Below, in pieces: positions 42,167 through 50,244 of a stretch of 50,788 nucleotides of DNA (positions are counted from its first letter, which is position 1; each line of letters opens with the position of its first letter). A model generated the notes under the pieces. That model saw nothing but the letters and a program-made list of their open reading frames with translations, did no database searches and was not told the DNA's origin. Source of the DNA: Eubacteriaceae bacterium (GTDB lineage: Bacteria > Bacillota > Clostridia > Eubacteriales > Anaerofustaceae); the NCBI GenBank assembly GCA_009782875.1, contig WRIE01000018.1:1-50788 (forward strand). Direction: 5' to 3'. The position numbers and the translations under genes are program-made.

Positions 42167-43231
42167 ATGGCGTATGTAGCAGTCTCTGGCGGAAAAGAGG
42201 CCATTGAAGAGAGCATTAAACTTCTTGATTATTATAGAAGCGGCACAATCAAAGATATTGAGATCGAAGCGATAGAAAACAAGCTTTCACTTCTGGTCGA
42301 CCGTGTTATGAGCGAAGCTGGATTGTATTCCAAAACATATGCTGCCCTCGCCCTTAAACAATGCGAAGGCTCGATTGAGGAAGCAGTTTTTTTGCTGCGC
42401 GCTTACCGGTCTACCCTCACAAGGAATTATTACACTAATATCGTAGACACTGACGGCATGCGGGTTGTGCGACGGATATCCGCAGCTTTTAAGGATATTG
42501 CTGGCGGACAGATTCTCGGCGCGACTTATGACTATACCCATAGGCTTATCAACTTTGATATTGATAAAGAAGATCCGGTTGAATTGCAACGTGAAATGCA
42601 AAAAAAGCTTTCCCAACAGGCGCCGGAAGAAATCGTTTTGTGCCCCCGGGTATCTGGCGTGCTCAAGGCTGAAGGGATTATTGACAGCTATGAGCAAAAC
42701 GACCTGCAGCCGTTTGATGTGACAGAACATATGCTGGAATTCCCAACCGGCAGGAGCGCGCGTCTGCAAACCCTTTCCCGCGCTGACACCGGCTTTGTTT
42801 CCGGGCTTGCTTATTCTGCGCTGCGAGGCTTTGGGCAAGTGCATCCTACGGTCGGCGAGCTTCGCAGCGGATATGTGGATCTTTGTGTGCCGTACCCGTT
42901 GGAAGGGGGCGAAAGTATTTACATCGGAGAAATACTCATCACAGAAGTGGAGTGTTTTAATACGGCAGACGACACAGGCCAGCTAAAACTTGCAGTTGGA
43001 TATGGAGCAGTTTTTGGCAGGAATGAGACCAAAGCGATTGCGATGGCTGTAGTTGACCATGAACTGGACAATGCAGGCCCATACCCGGCGCAAAATGAGG
43101 AATTTGTATTGATGCATGGCGATAGCTTGGAAATGAACGGGTTTATTTCCCATTTAAAACTGCCGCATTATGTCACTTTCCAGTCAAAATTAGACTCCGT
43201 GCGAAAAACCAGGAGGGCAGGCAGTGAATAG
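42167..43231 (+). CDS. phnI: C-P lyase core complex subunit PhnI (nucleosidase)
   Basis: 354 residues, identical in length to E. coli PhnI. Starts on the base after the phnH stop. Contains Y-V-A-V-S-G-G-K-E-A-I, A-L-K-Q-C-E-G-S-I-E-E-A, R-T...and G-Q-V-H-P-T-V-G-E-L-R-S-G-Y. With PhnG/H/L it replaces adenine of ATP by phosphonate, giving a ribose-1-phosphonate triphosphate. Overlaps phnJ by eight bases. Confidence 0.95.
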   Translation: MAYVAVSGGKEAIEESIKLLDYYRSGTIKDIEIEAIENKLSLLVDRVMSEAGLYSKTYAALALKQCEGSIEEAVFLLRAYRSTLTRNYYTNIVDTDGMRVVRRISAAFKDIAGGQILGATYDYTHRLINFDIDKEDPVELQREMQKKLSQQAPEEIVLCPRVSGVLKAEGIIDSYEQNDLQPFDVTEHMLEFPTGRSARLQTLSRADTGFVSGLAYSALRGFGQVHPTVGELRSGYVDLCVPYPLEGGESIYIGEILITEVECFNTADDTGQLKLAVGYGAVFGRNETKAIAMAVVDHELDNAGPYPAQNEEFVLMHGDSLEMNGFISHLKLPHYVTFQSKLDSVRKTRRAGSE

Positions 43232-44066
43232 CAATTACAATTATGCATTTCTTGATGAAGGCTCAAAAAGGGAAATACGCCGCTCGATTCTTAAAGCGGT
43301 CGCTATCCCAGGGTACCAAGTGCCTTTCGGCTCCCGCGAGCTCCCTATCGGGCGTGGCTGGGGCACAGGGGGGATCCAGCTGACTCTATCACTTATAGGG
43401 CCAAGCGACACCTTAAAAGTCATTGACCAAGGCAGCGACGAGAGTGTCAATGCCGTTAATATAAAAAAGTTTGTTTGTCTTTGCACTGATGTCAAGACAA
43501 CAATCGACACCCGTGATGCGACCTTAATACAGACCCGGCATAGAATCCCGGAAATACCATTGGACAACGGGCAAATCCTCGTGTTTCAAGTCCCGATCCC
43601 CGAACCGCTGCGTATTGTTGAAGCGCGTGAGGAAGCAACAAAAAAAATGCATGCGGAAAAGGATTATGCCCCAATGTGGCTCCAACTGTACGAAAGCCTT
43701 GTGAAGTATAAAAAAGTGACCATTCCGTCCGAGTATCCCTGTATGGTCGAGGGGCGATATGTGATGAATCCGAGCCCCATACCCAAATTTGACAATCCGA
43801 AACTGCATAAAGCGGAGTGCCTCTACTTGTTTGGAGCTGGGCGGGAAAAAAAGATTTACGCTATCCCGCCGCACACAGAAGTGTTGCCTCTTGCCTTTGA
43901 TGACGTCCCCTTTGAGCGTGAAAGTTTCCTGGGCAAAAAATGCCGCCAATGCGGCAGCGAAAACACCTATCTTGACGAGATATTTGACGCCCAAACCGGA
44001 GAAAAATTCTATCAATGCTCTGACACCTCATATTGCCTGGAGGCTAGAAGCCATGTATCTAAATGA
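43224..44066 (+). CDS. phnJ: C-P lyase, radical SAM subunit PhnJ
   Basis: 280 residues. Four Cys at 240, 243, 265 and 271 give exactly C-x2-C-x21-C-x5-C, the PhnJ motif: three bind the 4Fe-4S cluster that cleaves S-adenosylmethionine, and the fourth supplies the thiyl radical. G-R-G-W-G-T-G-G-I-Q-L-T near the N-terminus is also conserved. It breaks the C-P bond to release the alkane and 5-phosphoribosyl 1,2-cyclic phosphate. Start GTG 43224 overlaps phnI; phnK starts inside its end. Radical chemistry fits an anaerobe. Confidence 0.97.
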   Translation: MNSNYNYAFLDEGSKREIRRSILKAVAIPGYQVPFGSRELPIGRGWGTGGIQLTLSLIGPSDTLKVIDQGSDESVNAVNIKKFVCLCTDVKTTIDTRDATLIQTRHRIPEIPLDNGQILVFQVPIPEPLRIVEAREEATKKMHAEKDYAPMWLQLYESLVKYKKVTIPSEYPCMVEGRYVMNPSPIPKFDNPKLHKAECLYLFGAGREKKIYAIPPHTEVLPLAFDDVPFERESFLGKKCRQCGSENTYLDEIFDAQTGEKFYQCSDTSYCLEARSHVSK

Positions 44067-44886
44067 AGCGCCGGAATTGTCGGTTAACAACTTGGTTGTC
44101 CGTTACGGCGACGGGTGCAGCGATTGCCAAGAAAGTTTGGAGAAGAACCGCTGCAAGGTATGCGGAACTGTTTGGGCTGTAAATGGCATATCATTTGACG
44201 TCTACCCAGGCGAAGTATTGGGGATTGTAGGTGAAAGCGGATCAGGCAAGACCACACTGATGCGCTCGCTGTACTTTGACTTTATTCCGACCTCTGGAAA
44301 CGCGGCTCTGCGGGGCTACAAGGGCGGCCAGGCGAATATATGGGAAGCAAGCGCAGCTGAGCAGCGTATGATAAAAAACGTCATCATGGGCATGGTTTAC
44401 CAAAACCCGGTTTTGGGGCTGCGTATGGATTATTCTGCAGCATCCAATATCGCAGAGAAAATCATTGCAGCCGGAAGCCGTGATGCCGGGCAAATGACAG
44501 GGCGGGCCAAAGAGCTTTTGGAAGCTGTCGAGATACCAACCAGCCGCATGGTTGAACCGCCAAAAAACTTCTCTGGCGGCATGCAGCAGCGGGTCCAGAT
44601 TTCTAAAGCGCTTGCCAACAATCCCGCCCTGTTGCTGCTCGATGAAGTGACAACAGGCCTTGATTTGTCGGTGCAGGCGAAAGTGCTTGATTTAATACGG
44701 AAAATCAAAGCGCGCTACGGCATATCAATCCTTTTGGTTTCGCATGATCTTGCCGTAATCCGGATGCTGGCTGACAGGACTATAGTCATGCTTGACGGGA
44801 AAATCGTGGAGAGCGGGCTGACTGACCAAATACTCGAAGACCCGCAACACGCGTTTACCCAACAGCTTGTACACTCGTTAATATAG
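44053..44886 (+). CDS. phnK: C-P lyase ABC-type ATPase PhnK, with a Cys4 insertion
   Basis: 277 residues from ATG 44053 (14-base overlap with phnJ). Walker A G-E-S-G-S-G-K-T-T, signature F-S-G-G-M-Q-Q-R, Walker B L-L-L-L-D-E-V-T-T-G-L-D (Val where Pro is usual). PhnK docks on the core complex and remodels it with ATP. Between the first strand and the Walker A is an extra segment, about residues 18-40, with C-S-D-C and C-K-V-C: C-x2-C-x10-C-x2-C, which could bind zinc or an Fe-S cluster. E. coli PhnK lacks it (about 252 residues). Confidence 0.93.
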   Translation: MYLNEAPELSVNNLVVRYGDGCSDCQESLEKNRCKVCGTVWAVNGISFDVYPGEVLGIVGESGSGKTTLMRSLYFDFIPTSGNAALRGYKGGQANIWEASAAEQRMIKNVIMGMVYQNPVLGLRMDYSAASNIAEKIIAAGSRDAGQMTGRAKELLEAVEIPTSRMVEPPKNFSGGMQQRVQISKALANNPALLLLDEVTTGLDLSVQAKVLDLIRKIKARYGISILLVSHDLAVIRMLADRTIVMLDGKIVESGLTDQILEDPQHAFTQQLVHSLI

Positions 44887-44897
44887 GGGGAAAGAAA

Positions 44898-46088
44898 TTG
44901 GTTGCTATAAAGAACGGGAAAATAATTACACCCGATGAAACCATCGAAGGCAAAATATTGCTTTTAGAACAAGACAGGATCAAAGGGTTTGCTGATAGCC
45001 TTGATGGCTTGGATGACATCGAAAGGGTTGTCAACGCCCACGGGCGCTATATTATACCAGGGATCATCGATGCCCACTCAGACAAAATTGAGCAATACAT
45101 ACAGCCGCGCCCCACATCCCAGGTGGATTTTGAGTTTGGGCTTAGGGTTTGCGAAAGGGATTTGCTTGGTGCGGGGATTACAACCATGTACCACTCCATA
45201 TCCCTGTTTGGGGATGAATTTTTCGGCAGCTCGCCGTTGCGCACAAAGGAAAATGTGCAGAAGCTCGCAGATCTGATAGCGGATATCCATTTGCGCAACC
45301 ACTTGATACACCACCGTTTCCATCTGCGCATCGAAATAGACAACCTGGAAGCCTATGATATTGTGCGCGATATGATTGACCAGGGCAAAGTGCACTTGAT
45401 TTCGTTTATGAACCACACTCCCGGCCAAGGGCAATACCGCAGCGTAGAAATATACCGCGATGTCGTTTCAAAATACAACGGAAATTTAGGCGGGAAAGAA
45501 ATCAATTCGATGGGCGCCGATGAATTGTTTGAATACCACGACAACAAGCCTAAACTCTCCTTTGGACAACAAAGGGAGCTCGCCCAGCTTGCCCACGAAA
45601 AGGGAATCCCCGTTGCATCCCATGACGACGACACCATAGAAAAACTTGAGGAAAACCTTAAAATCGGGGTAGACATAAGCGAATTCCCCATATCATTGGA
45701 AACTGCCAAATCAGCGAAAGCCCACGGGTTTTATACAGTTGTTGGCTCAGCGAACATTTTAAGGGGATCTTCACACTCGGGCAATTTGTCAGCGGCAAAA
45801 GCGGTATTGGAAGACTGCGCCGATATAATTTGCTCGGATTATTATCCAGCTGCAATTTTATACAGCATCTTCTGCATGCACGAAAAGTATGGTATCCCTC
45901 TGCCGGAAATTGTCAAAAAAACTAGTTTAAACCCAGCAAAAGCCATGAGGATCGACAAAGACTATGGATCATTGGAGCCGGGAAAAAAGGCGGATTTGCT
46001 AATAGTGGACATACTGGACGGCTGCCCTGTCATCACCCATGTTTTCGTGGATGGCATCGCGGCATCACGCATCGAGTACCGGAGGTAG
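44898..46088 (+). CDS. phnM: Alpha-D-ribose 1-methylphosphonate 5-triphosphate diphosphatase PhnM
   Basis: 396 residues from TTG 44898 (GGGGGAAAG site). Amidohydrolase family: the metal-binding motif appears as I-I-D-A-H-S-D, then N-H-T-P-G-Q-G-Q, H-D-D-D-T near the middle and L-N-P-A-K-A-M-R with G-K-K-A-D-L-L at the end. It removes pyrophosphate from the ribose triphosphate phosphonate, producing the substrate of PhnJ. Here it lies between phnK and phnL, not after phnL as in E. coli. Confidence 0.94.
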   Translation: MVAIKNGKIITPDETIEGKILLLEQDRIKGFADSLDGLDDIERVVNAHGRYIIPGIIDAHSDKIEQYIQPRPTSQVDFEFGLRVCERDLLGAGITTMYHSISLFGDEFFGSSPLRTKENVQKLADLIADIHLRNHLIHHRFHLRIEIDNLEAYDIVRDMIDQGKVHLISFMNHTPGQGQYRSVEIYRDVVSKYNGNLGGKEINSMGADELFEYHDNKPKLSFGQQRELAQLAHEKGIPVASHDDDTIEKLEENLKIGVDISEFPISLETAKSAKAHGFYTVVGSANILRGSSHSGNLSAAKAVLEDCADIICSDYYPAAILYSIFCMHEKYGIPLPEIVKKTSLNPAKAMRIDKDYGSLEPGKKADLLIVDILDGCPVITHVFVDGIAASRIEYRR

Positions 46089-46090
46089 GC

Positions 46091-46786
46091 ATGGAAATAT
46101 TGAGTATTTCAAATCTTTCAAAAAATTTTTACCTGCACAATCCGGGGCTAGAAATCAAATCCTGCCAGAACATCAACCTGGCGCTTGAGAAAGGCGAATT
46201 TATTGGCATTGTCGGACTTTCCGGATCAGGCAAATCAACCATATTAAAATGTATCAACCGAAGTTATTTGCCAATGCAGGGAGAAATTATTTACGATAGC
46301 GAAGCTTTTGGCAAAATTAATTTGTCTACGGCAACGGAGCGGGAAATCCTCTATCTGCGCTGCCATGAAATAGGCTATGTTTCGCAGTTTCTCAATGTAA
46401 TGCCACGGACAACAGCCAAAGAGCATGTGATGAATGCATTGGTGGATATAGGCATTGATGCCAAAGCCGCCGAGATTGACGCAAATGAAATGCTTGTTTA
46501 TTTTCGATTGCCCGAAACCTTGTGGGGGATATATCCAGCCACTTTTTCGGGAGGCGAGCGGTTGCGTTTGAATTTGGCCCACGCAATGGTCAAAAAGCCG
46601 CGCCTGCTTATGTTGGATGAGCCCACTGCGTCGCTTGACAATAAAACAAAACTCCTTGTCAGGGATATGCTGGTAAAGCTAAAAGATACAAACACCAGCA
46701 TGATCGGCATTTTCCACGACATCGAGTTCATGGATGGCGTATGCGACAGGGTGTTTAATCTATCCGAGGGAAGGTTTGTGTCATGA
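46091..46786 (+). CDS. phnL: C-P lyase ABC-type ATPase PhnL
   Basis: 231 residues. N-terminus N-F-Y-L-H-N-P-G, Walker A G-L-S-G-S-G-K-S-T, the PhnL-type Q-loop Y-V-S-Q-F-L-N-V-M-P-R, signature F-S-G-G-E-R-L-R, Walker B L-L-M-L-D-E-P-T-A-S-L-D. Assists the PhnI reaction and joins PhnK on the core complex. Overlaps the next gene by four bases (ATGA). Confidence 0.94.
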   Translation: MEILSISNLSKNFYLHNPGLEIKSCQNINLALEKGEFIGIVGLSGSGKSTILKCINRSYLPMQGEIIYDSEAFGKINLSTATEREILYLRCHEIGYVSQFLNVMPRTTAKEHVMNALVDIGIDAKAAEIDANEMLVYFRLPETLWGIYPATFSGGERLRLNLAHAMVKKPRLLMLDEPTASLDNKTKLLVRDMLVKLKDTNTSMIGIFHDIEFMDGVCDRVFNLSEGRFVS

Positions 46787-47580
46787 AAGCTGACTTGCAT
46801 ATCCATTCTACTGTATCAGACGGAAGCGACAGCATCGAGCAAATCCTTAGCGCTGCAAAAGAGAAAAATCTCGATGCCATAGCTATTACAGACCACGACA
46901 CCATATCCCATTTGGCGCAAATTCCTGCAGATGCAGGCATAAAGGTTATCAGCGCTGTTGAAATGTCAGCTGTGCACTACGGAACAAATACACGCGCTCA
47001 TATTTTGGGGTATAACATCCGAAATCTTGAAATCATCACTGCGCTAGCAGAGCCGCTTTTGCAAGCCCGCAATAGAAACTCTGAGATACAGGCTGATATG
47101 TTGATTGTGGCTGGTTTCCAGATTGACAAAGAAAAACTCGCAAGGGCCGACGGCAAATATCTTTACAAACAGCATATTATGGATTGGCTAGTGACAAGCG
47201 GGCAAGCGCCAGATATGTTCGGCGATTTTTATCAAAAGACATTTAAGCAAGGCGGCATCTGCGATTTTGACATTGAATATATTGATGTTTTCGATGCGAT
47301 TATAGCCATCAAGGAAGCAGGCGGCCTTGCGGTTCTCGCCCATCCGGGGCAGCAGCAGAATTTTTGGCTGGTGCCAGAGCTAGTTAAAACCGGGCTTGCC
47401 GGCCTGGAATTGAACCACCACACACATGGCACAAAGGACAAGGCTATAGTGCAGGATCTTGCTAAACAGCACGGTTTGTTTTTAACTGGCGGCAGTGATT
47501 ACCACGGAAAGTATGAGCCTCAAGATTATGGCATTGGAGACATTTTATCTGATCCAAGCGGAGTGGAAGCGATTTGCTAG
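46783..47580 (+). CDS. PHP-family phosphoesterase, likely phosphoribosyl cyclic phosphate dihydrolase
   Basis: 265 residues. All PHP metal motifs are present: D-L-H-I-H (4-8), T-D-H-D-T (36-40), the Glu in A-V-E-M-S, L-A-H-P-G-Q, L-N-H-H-T-H and G-S-D-Y-H-G. Residues about 85-150 form the small inserted domain of the family. A PHP enzyme of Eggerthella lenta (Elen0235), also encoded with phn genes, hydrolyses both ester bonds of 5-phosphoribosyl 1,2-cyclic phosphate, so neither PhnP nor PhnN is needed. Both are missing here, and this gene is translationally coupled to phnL; the same role is therefore likely. Confidence 0.85.
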   Translation: MKADLHIHSTVSDGSDSIEQILSAAKEKNLDAIAITDHDTISHLAQIPADAGIKVISAVEMSAVHYGTNTRAHILGYNIRNLEIITALAEPLLQARNRNSEIQADMLIVAGFQIDKEKLARADGKYLYKQHIMDWLVTSGQAPDMFGDFYQKTFKQGGICDFDIEYIDVFDAIIAIKEAGGLAVLAHPGQQQNFWLVPELVKTGLAGLELNHHTHGTKDKAIVQDLAKQHGLFLTGGSDYHGKYEPQDYGIGDILSDPSGVEAIC

Positions 47581-47630
47581 ATAAATCCAAAAAAAGCTTC
47601 TCAATATAAAGAGATTTTAGAGGTATTCAA

Positions 47631-49487
47631 ATGGCAAATAAGATCAAAGCTGTTATTTTCGATTGGGCTGGAACAACAATAGACTACGGCTGTTTTGCCC
47701 CTATAAAAGGTTTTATTGAAGGATTTAAGAGTATCGGGATCGAAATTACAAATGAAATGGCGCGAAAGCCAATGGGATTGTCTAAGATTGACCACACCAG
47801 GGAAATTGCCGGCATGCTGCCAGAGCCGATCCTAGAGAGCCAGGTTTTAGAGGCGTACAAGGTATTTGAGGAGACTCTCTTTGCCAATATTGGACAGCAC
47901 TGTGACATCAAGGATTATGTTGTAGAAACAGTTGCTGCGCTTCGAGGCCAAGGGATAAAAATCGGCTCTACTACTGGATATACAGCAGCAATGATGGAGC
48001 AGGTTTTGCCAAAAGCAGCTGCGCAGGGGTATTCCCCGGATTTCTGCATTGCGCCTGACCAAACCGCTAAAGGCAGGCCATATCCATATATGATATGGAA
48101 CAACCTCATCCAATTCGGCATTTCAGACCCGAGGGAAGCGGTCAAGGTCGGAGATACTACTGCCGACATCGAGGAAGGCAAAAATGCCGGTTGCTGGACT
48201 GTGGGCATCATTGTGGGCTCATCAGAACTTGGGCTCACACGGGATGAAGTCGCCTCTTTATCGGAAAGCGGGCTAGACAGCCGCAAAGCGGCTGTCCGCG
48301 CGGCATACTACAAAGCAGGCGCGGATTACATAATTGATGAAATAGATGAGCTATTGGATGTACTCGCCGACATAAACCGCAAACTCGTCCAAAACACCCC
48401 CCGCAAATTATTGACTCCTGGCCCGCTCACAACACGGTACTCTGTAAAACATGCAATGCTCACCGACCACTGCACGTGGGATGATGAATATAAAGAAATC
48501 ACAACCTCAGTGATGGACGATATCACACATATTGCCGCCAATGATGACTATGCCACAGTGCTTTTGCAAGGCAGCGGAACTTATGCGGTTGAGGCTATGG
48601 TCAACTGCCTTTGTGGAAAAAACGAAAAAATCTTGTTTTTAGTCAACGGGGAATATGGGAAGCGCATGCTGGCTATCGCGAATAATGCTGGCAAAAATTT
48701 TGAGCACATCGATTTTGACATGACAAAGCCTATAATCGCAGAATTGCTCGAAAACAAGCTCAAAGACAGCAATGACATTAGCATTGTCGTATTTGTCCAT
48801 TGCGAAACCACTACTGGTGTTATCAATCCCCTTGGGAAGCTTGCCAAGATTGCAAAATCATATGGCAAAAAAGTGTTCGTTGACGCCATGTCCAGTTTTG
48901 CGGCTTATGATATTGATATGCCTGGACTTGATATTGACGCGTTGGCAGCAAGCTCCAACAAGTGCTTGGAAAGCCTGCCTGGGTTGAGTTTTGTTGTTGT
49001 CAAAAAGGAGTTGGTTGAAAAAAGCGAAGGCCAGTCACAATCACATTCCCTCGACCTATTCGACCAGTATCTAGGCCTATATGCTGGCGGCGGCAAATTC
49101 CGCTTCACTTCGCCCACCAATGTGTTGCTCGCTTTGCGGCAGGCTATTGACGAGTATAAAAAAGAAGGCGGGTTGCAGGCCCGCAGAGGGCGTTATATAG
49201 AAAACCACGATATTCTCGTAAACGGTCTTGGAAACATCGGCATCCACCCCATAGTAGCCCCTGATGACCAATCATATATTATCACCACATTCGAGCTTGG
49301 AAAACTTGATTTTCCCGGGATGTATGAAATGCTCAAGTCAGAAGGATTCGTTATCTATCCCGGCAAACTGACATCAATACCGACATTCAGGCTAGGCAAT
49401 ATTGGCGATGTATATCCAACAGACATGGCTGCTATTGTAGCGGCTATTGCAAAATTCATTGGCGCAGAAAATGATAAAAAGCTCTAG
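47631..49487 (+). CDS. phnXW: Fused phosphonoacetaldehyde hydrolase / 2-aminoethylphosphonate aminotransferase
   Basis: 618 residues, two enzymes in one chain. Residues 1-260 are PhnX, a HAD enzyme: F-D-W-A-G-T-T (nucleophile Asp 11), the Schiff-base Lys 52 in M-G-L-S-K-I-D-H, and K-V-G-D-T-T-A-D. Residues about 265-618 are PhnW, a PLP aminotransferase: L-L-T-P-G-P-L-T-T at its start, V-D-A-M-S-S-F and the PLP Lys in S-S-N-K-C-L-E. Together they convert 2-aminoethylphosphonate to phosphonoacetaldehyde and then to acetaldehyde and phosphate, possibly channelling the aldehyde. The gene is 50 bases after the PHP gene, last of the operon. Confidence 0.95.
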   Translation: MANKIKAVIFDWAGTTIDYGCFAPIKGFIEGFKSIGIEITNEMARKPMGLSKIDHTREIAGMLPEPILESQVLEAYKVFEETLFANIGQHCDIKDYVVETVAALRGQGIKIGSTTGYTAAMMEQVLPKAAAQGYSPDFCIAPDQTAKGRPYPYMIWNNLIQFGISDPREAVKVGDTTADIEEGKNAGCWTVGIIVGSSELGLTRDEVASLSESGLDSRKAAVRAAYYKAGADYIIDEIDELLDVLADINRKLVQNTPRKLLTPGPLTTRYSVKHAMLTDHCTWDDEYKEITTSVMDDITHIAANDDYATVLLQGSGTYAVEAMVNCLCGKNEKILFLVNGEYGKRMLAIANNAGKNFEHIDFDMTKPIIAELLENKLKDSNDISIVVFVHCETTTGVINPLGKLAKIAKSYGKKVFVDAMSSFAAYDIDMPGLDIDALAASSNKCLESLPGLSFVVVKKELVEKSEGQSQSHSLDLFDQYLGLYAGGGKFRFTSPTNVLLALRQAIDEYKKEGGLQARRGRYIENHDILVNGLGNIGIHPIVAPDDQSYIITTFELGKLDFPGMYEMLKSEGFVIYPGKLTSIPTFRLGNIGDVYPTDMAAIVAAIAKFIGAENDKKL

Positions 49488-49691
49488 CTCTATACCATGT
49501 TATGAAGCGAAAAAATATACTTTCGAAGAATGCATGGAAAAATGGGAGTCAAAGCGAAATCACTTCCCAAAGATTCTTCTCCGAGATTTGTTTTTACTTT
49601 TCCGCGCTATCGTTTCCCTGTGTAAAATCACCTGTATAGAACATGGTGAGCACCATTGTGCAGACAGTGATTTTATCAGAAAACCTATGCG
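49488..49691. other. Region after the phosphonate operon
   Basis: No terminator with a good T-run is visible. Open frames here are noise; the minus-strand frame 49594-49691 continues from the atpD remnant but does not match ATP synthase. Confidence 0.35.
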
Positions 49692-49968
49692 CGTAAATCG
49701 CCTGGGCAGAAGTGATTGAGCCATTTTTAGTTGACGCGACCCTCTCTTGAAGGCTGCCCATCTCATTGACTAAAGCAAGTTGGCAGCCCACAGTGCCGGC
49801 CATGCGTCCAAGCAAGGCTGTAACTTCAGAGCCTGCTTATATATACCAAAAATGTTGCCTATAAACAGCAGTAGATCCTTGCCACGGAAGTATTCTGCGA
49901 TTGCCAGCCTTGTTGTGGATGCCGCTATCATCCTCGCACCGAGAGACTCGTTCGCCTGCCCATAACGG
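49692..49968 (-). pseudogene. atpD: F-type ATP synthase beta subunit, internal fragment
   Basis: The minus strand reads G-Q-A-N-E-S-L-G-A-R, then A-E-Y-F-R-G-K-D-L-L-L-F-I-G-N-I-F and, after a frameshift near 49828, [14 protein letters not shown] and [24 protein letters not shown]. These are adjacent blocks of AtpD; the Walker B Asp is Gly. About 90 of some 465 residues survive. No other atp gene is nearby. Confidence 0.8.
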
Positions 49969-50091
49969 ATTGGGGCTATGGCTCATTGCCCTCTTTTCCC
50001 GCGCCGCGCTTCACAATCAGCCCAATACTTGCTTCCTATTAATAGCGCTATTCTGTAATCACAAAATGAATGGGGGCTGTTGCCCACGGAA
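49969..50091. other. Short gene-free segment
   Basis: Nothing recognisable between the atpD fragment and the small frame at 50092. Confidence 0.3.
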
Positions 50092-50244
50092 ATGGAATTG
50101 ATTACAGAAAGTCTTCAGGAATTATTAGATAAAAACAATTACAACCCAGTAACCATCAAGTTCTATGAGAGGGAATGGAAAAGAATCAAAGTTTTCTGTT
50201 TGAAGAATCTGGATGCACTGAGAATGACATGGAATGCGGCTTGA
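50092..50244 (+). pseudogene. Tyrosine recombinase (phage integrase), amino-terminal remnant
   Basis: 50 residues: L-Q-E-L-L-D-K-N-N-Y-N-P-V-T-I-K-F-Y-E-R-E-W resembles the SAM-like core-binding domain at the start of integrases (a helix, then T-I-x-x-Y-x-x-x-W). The frame stops before the catalytic domain, and downstream frames do not restore it. Tentative. Confidence 0.4.

Noticed and set aside
49594-49691. Extra domain at the end of the atpD fragment
   Set aside because: The frame happens to stay open but no longer matches AtpD or any other family I recognise; treated as decay.
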